Source: JBOFBH01 sp051657715
GTDB lineage: Bacteria > Actinomycetota > Actinomycetes > Actinomycetales > Angustibacteraceae
Length of the DNA stretch: 64,000 nucleotides
Direction: 5' to 3'
Assembly: GCA_051657715.1 (NCBI GenBank)
Contig: JBOFLF010000105.1
Span: forward strand, 8,232-72,231
In this document: one piece after another, positions 58,312-64,000 of the stretch
Numbering within the stretch: position 1 is the stretch's first letter
How the letters are laid out: each line of letters begins with the position of its first letter
Program-made: the position numbers and the translations under genes
Notes under the pieces: model-generated
The model's input: the letters and a program-made list of their open reading frames with translations, nothing else
Told to the model about the DNA's origin: nothing
The model's database searches: none

Positions 58312-60011
58312 GGCCGCTTCACTACCTCGGAATCGGGTCGGGTCTGCCGGTCAGACGAGGGACGAGATGGGGACGGTTCGACGAATCGCCCGTGGTACTG
58401 GACGTCGTGCTGAGCGCGGACGTCGATCAGATCGGGAAGTTCGCGGACGCCGGTCCTGGTCGGTGGGGGATCGGCATGAGCGGTGTCGGCTGTGGGGTCT
58501 GCCCCTTCGGCGCGGGTGGCGTCGGGGTGGTCGTCTGGAAATTCGGGGACGGCGAGTGCCTCGATAACGCCGGACAGGCTACCGAGTTCTCGTTCGATGG
58601 CCTCCCGGCGGTCCACCAGGGTGGTCACCTGCCCCCGGGCCTCGTCGAGCAACCGCCGAGCTCGGGTGCGTAGCTGGTCGGCTTCCGCCCGGGCTCCGGT
58701 CACCATCCGTCCGGCCTCCTCCCGGGCGTTGCGGCGCACCATGTGTGCCTCGACCTGGGCACGGGAGAGGTTGTCGGCGGCGCGTTCCCGGAGCCCGCGG
58801 GCGCCGGCCTCCGCCTCCGCCAGGCGGCGTTCGGCGCGTTCGTCCGCGAGTCGTTCACGCTCAGCCGCGTCCTGCGCGAGCCGTTCCGCTTCGCCCGCGA
58901 CCTTGGCCCGGTGGGCATCCGCCTCCTGGTGTGCGGACCGCAGTGCGTCCTCGGCCTCGGCGACCAGCTGGGCCACTACCCGCTCGTGCTCGGCGGTGCG
59001 CTGCTGGTGGTCCGCCTCAGCGGCGGCGAGCAGGTGCTCGGCCTGCTGGCGTGCGGCATTGAGGTGCTCGACACCGGCTTGTTCGCTGTGCTGCTGGATC
59101 CGGGTCGCCTCGGCCTTCGCGGCCGTCAGCAGCTCCTCGACGGTGCGGCGGGCCCAGGCGACCTGCTCGTCGGCCTCGGTGATCTTGGCGTCGGCGTCCC
59201 GCTGCGCTTGGGCGAGCAGCTCGGACAGCTCGACGTCCGTCTCATCTCGGCGGGCCACCAGGTCGGCGTGCGCTCGCTCCGACTCCGAACGGGCCAGCTC
59301 GCGGTGCCGGTCGGCATCCGCCTCGGCCTGGCTGAGCAGCTGTTCGATTCGGGTCTTCAGCTCGGCGTGCTGGGTGCTGGAGGTGATCTCGTAGCTAGCT
59401 CGGCGGTCCTGTTCTCGCTCGCGGTGCTCGGCGCTGCGCTGGGCTGCCAGCTCGGTGGTCATCCGGGTGATGTCCGCGGCAGCAGCTGTCGCCACGGCCC
59501 ACACGGCCTCGGCGTCGCGGTGGCGGCGGTCGCTCTCCTGCTGGGAGAGGGCGCGTTGCCGCTCGGTGTCTGTGCGGGCGGTGGCGACCAGCTCGTCGCT
59601 GGTGCGGTCCGCCGACTCCAAGGTCAGGGAGGCCTGCTCGGTGGCGTCCGCGACGATCGTGTGGGCCTCCTCCTGGGCGGAAGCCAGCACGCGGCCCGCC
59701 TCGGAGCAGCGACGCTCGGCGTCCCGTGCCGCGGTGTGTGCGGCACCGTGCAGCTGCTCGATCTCCGCGCGCTTGGCGGTCGTCTCCTCGCTGAGGGCAG
59801 CAGCGTCGGCCCCAGCCTGCTCACGCGCTTTCCGGGACTCGGTGTCGGCCTCGGACCGCATCCGGTTGGCCGCCTCGGCGGCCTGGTTGACCAGGGAGTC
59901 GGCATGGCGCTGCGCGCGAGCGAGGATCTCAATAGCTTGCTCGGCCACCTGGGGATGTGAAAGTGCGGACGACGTGGAGCGCTCCTCCGGCGCGGGCTCA
60001 CCGGTCACCAC
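58308..60011 (-). CDS. long coiled-coil polarity protein (Scy-like)
   Basis: About 567 aa with GTG 60011 or 60008. Almost all of it is coiled coil, with repeating A/E/R/Q heptads (for example QAEHLLAAAEADHQQRTAEH) and a short Pro-rich tail. Scy of Streptomyces has this composition. Two such genes in a coupled pair, close to a Ser/Thr kinase, suggest a polarity scaffold. Start based on the beginning of good coiled-coil coding after a tandem GTG. Confidence 0.7.
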   Translation of the reverse strand: MVTGEPAPEERSTSSALSHPQVAEQAIEILARAQRHADSLVNQAAEAANRMRSEADTESRKAREQAGADAAALSEETTAKRAEIEQLHGAAHTAARDAERRCSEAGRVLASAQEEAHTIVADATEQASLTLESADRTSDELVATARTDTERQRALSQQESDRRHRDAEAVWAVATAAAADITRMTTELAAQRSAEHREREQDRRASYEITSSTQHAELKTRIEQLLSQAEADADRHRELARSESERAHADLVARRDETDVELSELLAQAQRDADAKITEADEQVAWARRTVEELLTAAKAEATRIQQHSEQAGVEHLNAARQQAEHLLAAAEADHQQRTAEHERVVAQLVAEAEDALRSAHQEADAHRAKVAGEAERLAQDAAERERLADERAERRLAEAEAGARGLRERAADNLSRAQVEAHMVRRNAREEAGRMVTGARAEADQLRTRARRLLDEARGQVTTLVDRREAIERELGSLSGVIEALAVPEFPDDHPDATRAEGADPTADTAHADPPPTRTGVRELPDLIDVRAQHDVQYHGRFVEPSPSRPSSDRQTRPDSEVVKRP

Positions 60012-60116
60012 AGCATCGTGGCACGGTCGGTGTTCGGAATGGGGCGGCTGCACCCGGCCGATCCGTCGGCCGATGGCCGATCGGCGCATCGGTGGCGCCG
60101 GTTACCCTGATGGCCT

Positions 60117-60189
60117 GCCGGCATGGCGCAACTGGTAGCGCACCCGACTTGTAATCGGGCGGTTCTCGGTTCGAGTCCGAGTGCCGGCT
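60117..60189 (+). tRNA. trnT: tRNA-Thr (anticodon TGT)
   Basis: 73 nt, cloverleaf visible: acceptor GCCGGCA (60117-60123) with TGCCGGC (60182-60188), D arm with GCGC pair, anticodon stem CCCGA/TCGGG around loop CTTGTAA (anticodon TGT), and T arm with TTCGAGT. CCA not encoded. tRNA-Thr(TGT) reads ACA/ACG. It marks the border of the accessory island that follows; no second copy of its 3' end was seen within the window. Confidence 0.95.
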
Positions 60190-60316
60190 CTCCGTTGAAC
60201 TGCGGCGACGCACCAAGCGCGTAGGTCGGCGAGCACCTGATCCGGCCGCGTTGCCCACGGATTGCCCACCGAGAGCGGGCGGAGGAGCGCCCGTGGGAGG
60301 TAGGCCTGGGTGCTCG

Positions 60317-60796
60317 CTACAGACGGAATCGTGCGCCCTCGTCGCGCAGCATCCGCCAGGGCGCCATCCAAGGGACATCCACAGCGTTGCACGCGTCGGG
60401 AATCTTTATCTTCTTTAGTGATCGCGCTGGCTGCTCGTGAGTCACCACGGAATATCCCAGGGCAAGTGCCTGACCGACGAGGAAGTAGTCGCCAGCGTTG
60501 AGGAACTGCGCGGCGGCACCTTGTTGGTACGGCCCGCGGACGGCCCACTCGCTAAGGCGCTGAAGCGGCGACTGATCGTCCGGTTGAGGCTTGAGGGCAA
60601 ACGAAGCAGGTTGCGCTTTCATCCATTCGCCTAACTAGTCGGAGCCGGCAAGGATCTCTTCTCGGCATGCGGCGACCGTGAAGACCTTCCCGATTCGGTG
60701 CGCCTGTTCGACCCAATCCCACCAAGCCGGCACGATGTCGAATGCATAATGCCCGTTCTTGGCCTGGATGAAGACATCAGAGTCCAGCAGATACAT
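60317..60796 (-). pseudogene. DUF4411 toxin-like PIN protein with internal amber stop
   Basis: Two open pieces in one frame, split by TAG at codon 54 (60635-60637). Piece 1 (60796-60638) is MYLLDSDVFIQAKNGHYAFD and on to REEILAGSD; piece 2 continues LGEWMKAQPASFAL to IKIPDACNAVDVPWMAPW, then RDEGARFRL. Together they give the usual ~160-aa DUF4411 protein, a PIN-like nuclease paired with ImmA/IrrE-type partners. A single GAG to TAG change explains it. A product could restart at Met in EWMKAQ (piece 2, 101 aa) but lacks the N-terminal catalytic Asp5/Asp7. Confidence 0.82.
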
Positions 60797-61968
60797 CAGA
60801 CGTCCTGCAAACATTGCCCGATTTCCTCAAAGGTCGATACCTTCTTCGAACCAAGGAGTCGGAACGCTTCTCGGTGGGAAGTTCGCCCCTCCATGGTGTC
60901 GGCGACGAGGGCACGGGCAAAACGTTTGGAGACCCTAATGGGCGTTGTGTAGTAAAAATTCCCGCCAGAACTGCCGGATCCCGCGTAACTCAGGACTCGT
61001 CGAAGCTCATCGGCATAAGCTGTTCGGTAGGCGCCTTGAGGGAATGCTCCGGTGTCGACGATGCGCCGCAGCACCACTAAGGTGCTTACCTTGTAGAGCT
61101 TGGCCAATCTGTCCAGCTCGTCGGTCAGATCTGCGGTTGGGTTATAGGTGTTCCTGACCGACTCCAGCGGTACAAGAAGTTCGGCAGCAACCTGATTGCA
61201 CCAGATCTCTGTGCGGGAGACCTCATCTCGCAGGTTCATGTTCGACCCATCGAACTGGCTAAGATCGGGTCGAGAGATCGCCGACTCCCCTAGACCTACG
61301 TGGCATAGCTCGTGAGCAAGGGTGAAAATTTGCGCTGCTTTCGTGTCAGCCCCGTTAACGAATATCACTGGTGCGAGTTCGTCGACGAGAGTAAAACCTC
61401 GGAATTCATCGGGGTCGAGTTTCCGACTCGTGTTGCTTCCGACCACTCCGTTCACCATCACGAGGATTCCAGCATCTTCTGCGCGCGCGCGGAGCCCATC
61501 GAAGGCCTTGGTCCAATTGGAGTACTCTGTTCTCCGGTTTAAACTGAAGTCAAGGCCTTCGCTCAACGCTTCGGCTGCGTCCACCACCGGAATCTCGAGG
61601 TCCAGGCTTGCTACGAGCTGGACCGGCTCTTCGCCGTTCTGTTCGGAATAGTCTCGATACCAAGATTGGCGCTCCTCGCAGGCGTAAATGGTGTCAAGAA
61701 GGTTCGGCGAAGGTTCGTTCACTGGACGGTTTCCCACAGTTCGGAAGTCGCGAATTGGCAGCTCTTCTTCCGGGGGATCCTGAAGAAACAGATAGCCCAT
61801 TGGCGTGTAGGCCTTTTTGGCAAAGTCCTGGAGCTGTCGCATCGTTGGCCGCGCTGTTTCGTCTTCCCAAGCAGCTACGGGGAACCTATGGAAGTCCTCT
61901 GGCGGTCGACCAGAGCGCTCGACAGCCCACCGGAACATCTGCGGAGCGACGGATACTCGCCCGGCCAT
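60796..61968 (-). CDS. ImmA/IrrE-type metallopeptidase, antitoxin partner of DUF4411
   Basis: A 390-aa protein. The zinc motif HELCH (TLAHELCHVGLGESA) near residue 215, an upstream helical N-terminal region, and an extended C-terminal domain are present. These proteins (COG2856) pair with DUF4411 genes in predicted toxin-antitoxin loci. ATG 61968 has AAGGAGGG well spaced before it. Its stop overlaps the DUF4411 ATG (TGATG), so they form one operon. Lower GC than the core genes. Confidence 0.88.
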   Translation of the reverse strand: MAGRVSVAPQMFRWAVERSGRPPEDFHRFPVAAWEDETARPTMRQLQDFAKKAYTPMGYLFLQDPPEEELPIRDFRTVGNRPVNEPSPNLLDTIYACEERQSWYRDYSEQNGEEPVQLVASLDLEIPVVDAAEALSEGLDFSLNRRTEYSNWTKAFDGLRARAEDAGILVMVNGVVGSNTSRKLDPDEFRGFTLVDELAPVIFVNGADTKAAQIFTLAHELCHVGLGESAISRPDLSQFDGSNMNLRDEVSRTEIWCNQVAAELLVPLESVRNTYNPTADLTDELDRLAKLYKVSTLVVLRRIVDTGAFPQGAYRTAYADELRRVLSYAGSGSSGGNFYYTTPIRVSKRFARALVADTMEGRTSHREAFRLLGSKKVSTFEEIGQCLQDV

Positions 61969-62103
61969 GGCGCCGCCCTCCTTCCGGCCTCGCCGATGAC
62001 GACGTGTTCAACTTACTGTGTTTGAGCTTCCTCCTCCATCGGAGGGTGTCGGTGGGTTGGGTCGTCTGTTGCTGGTTGTGCCCGGAGGTCGCAGGATCGG
62101 AGA

Positions 62104-62275
62104 TCAGGGCTGTATGTGCCGACGGTCCAACTCCTCACGGCGATGAGCGGTGAGCAACTCCGTTGCGGCCGCGACTTGCTCGGCGGTGGCCTTCCGCATC
62201 ACGTGGGCGTAGATGCGCTGGGTGACGGCGGGGGGGAGTGGCCGAGGATCATCTGGACGACGGGGAGCGGGACAC
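62104..62275 (-). pseudogene. tyrosine integrase, truncated C-terminal end with frameshift
   Basis: The minus strand reads GVPLPVVQMILGHSPP, then after a 7-C run (62229-62235) shifts frame to AVTQRIYAHVMRKATAEQV and ends in TGA at 62104-62106. This is the C-terminal part of phage/AICE integrases (GHS and the catalytic Tyr in RIYAHVM). One more C would restore the frame. The N-terminal ~80% is missing: upstream of GVPL the strand is the antisense of the HD gene. Confidence 0.72.
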
Positions 62276-62711
62276 CGCCGGCGTCCGCGACCCCGAGTCC
62301 GTCGCCGAACACTCCTTCCGCGTCGCCCAGCTCGCAGCCCTCATCGCCGCCCAAGAAGGCGCCGACCCCCAACGCGCCGCCTACCTCGGCCTCTGGCACG
62401 ACTCCCAAGAAACTCGCATCGGCGACATCCCCCACAGCGCCCGCCCCTACGTCGGCGCTACTGCCAACGAGAAGATCACCACCGACCAGGTCGCCGCGAT
62501 GCCGTCGTCCGCTGCCGAGACCGTCACCAGCGTCGTCGCCGAGTACGAGGACCAGCAAACCTCCGAAGCCCGCTGCGCCCGCGACGCTGACCGCATCGAA
62601 TGCTTGATGCAGGCCGTCGAATACCAGGACGCCGGTTACCAACGCGTCCAAGGCTGGATCGACTCCTCTCTCGCCAAAGTCCAAACCAGCTTCGGCCGCC
62701 GCCTCGCCTAA
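62238..62711 (+). CDS. HD-domain hydrolase, 5' end lost at a junction
   Basis: A YfbR-type HD-domain protein: ESVAEHSFRVAQLAALIA (metal His), LGLWHDSQETRIGD (HD), DADRIECLMQAVEYQ (third Asp). These enzymes hydrolyse nucleoside phosphates. The first ~15 codons (from GTG 62238) run antisense through the integrase remnant, and the ~25 residues that normally precede the first His are absent, so the gene is fused to foreign DNA. All metal residues survive; it might still be active. Confidence 0.65.
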   Translation: MAEDHLDDGERDTAGVRDPESVAEHSFRVAQLAALIAAQEGADPQRAAYLGLWHDSQETRIGDIPHSARPYVGATANEKITTDQVAAMPSSAAETVTSVVAEYEDQQTSEARCARDADRIECLMQAVEYQDAGYQRVQGWIDSSLAKVQTSFGRRLA

Positions 62712-62750
62712 GCCGCACTCCACACCTCACCACTAGCCTGGCGCAACCGA

Positions 62751-62962
62751 TGAGCGACGACACCGACTTCCAGACGACTGGTGGACGACGGAGGATGTAG
62801 CAACCTATCTGGGGGTCGCGCCATCAACGGTCAGGGCTTACGTGACCCGAGATCAGATCGTGAGACCTTTTCGAAGAATGGGGAGGACGTCCCTGTGGTT
62901 GCCGAGCGATGTCAAAGTCTGGGCACTGAAGCGACCCAAGAAGACGGCTCGCCGGGAGTAGT
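62751..62962 (+). pseudogene. excisionase/MerR-like HTH gene with broken start
   Basis: The reading frame DWWTTEDVATYLGVAPSTVR is a clear small DNA-binding helix-turn-helix, ending in RRPKKTARRE-like basic residues at TAG 62960-62962. It has no in-frame start: the likely ATG 62751 (MSDDTDFQT) is in another frame and must shift by one base near 62776. About 70 aa. Typical companions are integrases, which fits the remnant next door. Confidence 0.55.
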
Positions 62963-62971
62963 TCAGGCCAA

Positions 62972-63541
62972 TCAAACCAAGCCGGTACCTCGTTGTTCTT
63001 CGGTGAGGTCCTGATAGCTGGTGTCATCCTCCCAGCCCAGGTTAGGAGGTAGCCACCGCCACTGGCGATTCTCAAGCCGCTCGACCCACCAGCCGACTGC
63101 AGTCGCCAGATCCTTTACAGGTTTATGTTCATTTAACCCACCGGTCCACGGATCCCACCCTGAAGCTATGGGCGGTCTGTCTAATCCGCAGTAAACGACA
63201 ACGTATCCAGGTCCGTTCTTGAATACCGGAAACCAACCTGGTGTGCTCATTTCTGGAACTTTTATGATGTTACTTTGATAACCATCAACTGCTTGCTCGA
63301 GACTTAGGCAGTCGACCCCTCGTGGTGTAAGACTTCCGGACGGGCACAGCGGAAGGCATCCGTTATGCCATTGAAAGACTGTTAACACGTCTGGCGGTGA
63401 CACCAGTCCGAGTTGCCCGAGCGCGGCAGTGATCTTCTCTGTAGTGCATCCAAACTCGAAACTTTCCGCCGCGACGATGTTTGCCTGTATCAGAGCAGTT
63501 TCAAATCTGGCTAACACCTCTTCAAGATTCTGGTCGCCCAT
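62972..63541 (-). CDS. SMI1/KNR4 (SUKH) family protein, probable immunity protein
   Basis: A 189-aa protein with the SUKH fold: PPDVLTVFQWHNGCLPLCPSG, MSTPGWFPVFKNGPGYVVVY, and the GWDPWTGG region. SUKH proteins neutralise toxins of polymorphic toxin systems. Its ATG overlaps the stop (TAATG) of the NucA/NucB nuclease end upstream, so toxin and immunity are coupled. Start chosen at Met of MGDQNLEE. Confidence 0.83.
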   Translation of the reverse strand: MGDQNLEEVLARFETALIQANIVAAESFEFGCTTEKITAALGQLGLVSPPDVLTVFQWHNGCLPLCPSGSLTPRGVDCLSLEQAVDGYQSNIIKVPEMSTPGWFPVFKNGPGYVVVYCGLDRPPIASGWDPWTGGLNEHKPVKDLATAVGWWVERLENRQWRWLPPNLGWEDDTSYQDLTEEQRGTGLV

Positions 63542-64000
63542 TAGCACCATCCTGTGGTTGGGATGCTGGGGATGTCGATGACTGGGACTGTGAGGAAGGG
63601 TCTACGTGGTTCGTCTTTCAGGCCGCAGACTGTATAGAATCCGTTCAGTAGTCGGCCCTCTTTTTGGTTGTCAGCGACATTGACTGGCTCCAGCGATGCG
63701 CCTGGTCCAGCCTGTTTGGTGGAGTAGAACGGGTACTCATCACACTCCATACCTGTATCAAGACCTGTCTGCCCGGTACATTCGTTCGGCTGGTTCGCGG
63801 ATGTCTTGTACCAGCCTTGCGGTATGCCGCGCTCTGCATTCTCCTGTTTGGTGGCGTATTCGAGTTTTGCTGGTTGGCCGGTGGTGATGGCGTGTTGGTC
63901 GTGGCGTGCTGCTTCGAGGATGTCGGTGCCGGGGGCGAAGATGGGGGTGTTGCCGCAGTCGGTTTTCGGGTAGCCGCCCCAGATTGCGTTGCGTCTGCAT
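63541..64000 (-). CDS. NucA/NucB-type nuclease toxin, C-terminal part (runs off the window)
   Basis: The open frame enters from beyond 64000 and gives 152 residues here. The NucA/NucB DNase motif MECDEYPFYSTKQAG is visible, with Cys pairs (TGQTGLDTGMECDE) and a C-terminal VCGLKDEPRRPFL. Such domains sit at the ends of large secreted polymorphic toxins. The N-terminal part lies outside. Coupled to the SUKH gene. Confidence 0.8.
   Translation of the reverse strand, partial: CRRNAIWGGYPKTDCGNTPIFAPGTDILEAARHDQHAITTGQPAKLEYATKQENAERGIPQGWYKTSANQPNECTGQTGLDTGMECDEYPFYSTKQAGPGASLEPVNVADNQKEGRLLNGFYTVCGLKDEPRRPFLTVPVIDIPSIPTTGWC

Noticed and set aside
58743..59960. Long plus-strand frame opposite the Scy-like gene
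   Set aside because: Leu/Gly-rich repetitive antisense of a coiled-coil gene; no independent start signal or domain.
60190..60316. Integrase 3' tail adjoining the tRNA
   Set aside because: One minus-strand frame reads PLSVGNPWATRPD, loosely like integrase tails, but there is no catalytic motif and the match is too weak to call.

Overview
The window comes from a high-GC actinobacterium. Evidence: strongly G+C-rich codon use, mycothiol genes (mshA, mshD), a GlnR-type regulator, CarD, SenX3/RegX3, an HbhA-like protein, an RsiG-type c-di-GMP-binding anti-sigma factor, and Scy/DivIVA-like coiled-coil proteins of polar growth. Several blocks keep Mycobacterium tuberculosis-like gene order (glnR-mshD; ppk-mutT1; XRE-hbhA-DUF2516; mshA-ybjN-gpmA-phoU-senX3-regX3; lpqE/carD-ispD-ispF-cysS-rlmB). 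RsiG and the Scy-like proteins point to a filamentous or sporulating lineage rather than a mycobacterium. I cannot name the genus.

Layout. 1-5.2 kb: high-affinity phosphate importer pstS-pstC-pstA-pstB-pstB (minus strand) with a PHO-box-like promoter element. 5.3-11.9 kb: an EamA/RhtA exporter, then mutT1, ppk, mshD and glnR on the minus strand. 12-19.5 kb: MoaD-like protein, a membrane protein, DsrE-like protein, nitrobindin-like protein, YgfZ, BKACE, RsiG, XRE/HbhA-like/DUF2516, and a cupin. 19.6-25.1 kb: Dtd, PBP4-type carboxypeptidase, two paralogous tachylectin-fused secreted cell-wall proteins, and a methyltransferase. 25.2-33.7 kb: membrane-anchored GH31-like protein lacking both catalytic aspartates, mshA, ybjN, gpmA, phoU, senX3-regX3, and an LpqE-like lipoprotein. 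33.9-45.6 kb: carD, PIN/TRAM protein, ispD-ispF, a biotin operon (bioB, a BsaP-BioA fusion, bioF, bioD), cysS, rlmB, a vapC remnant, and a PPOX protein. 45.6-60.1 kb: esterase, DUF4032 protein, DUF6338 pair, MsmK/MsiK-like ATPase, LacI regulator, otsB-otsA, CBS protein, Ser/Thr kinase, and two coiled-coil polarity proteins. 60.1-64 kb: tRNA-Thr followed by a lower-GC accessory island.

The island holds an ImmA/IrrE-DUF4411 module whose toxin gene is cut by one amber codon, a truncated and frameshifted integrase end, a 5'-truncated HD-domain gene, a broken excisionase-like HTH gene, and a NucA/NucB nuclease toxin end coupled to a SMI1/KNR4 immunity-like gene.

Two patterns run across the window. 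Many two- to four-copy short tandem duplications (7-30 bp) lie in intergenic DNA and in-frame inside proteins (ppk, glnR tail, bioA, otsA and others). Decayed gene fragments sit at several gene borders (ABM monooxygenase, VapC, a DUF6891-like piece). Many genes appear to have leaderless starts, with a TAnnnT -10 box 6-8 nt before the start codon. Phosphate sensing links three parts of the window: pst genes, phoU and senX3-regX3, with matching 11-bp GTTCAnn repeats upstream of pstS and between phoU and senX3.
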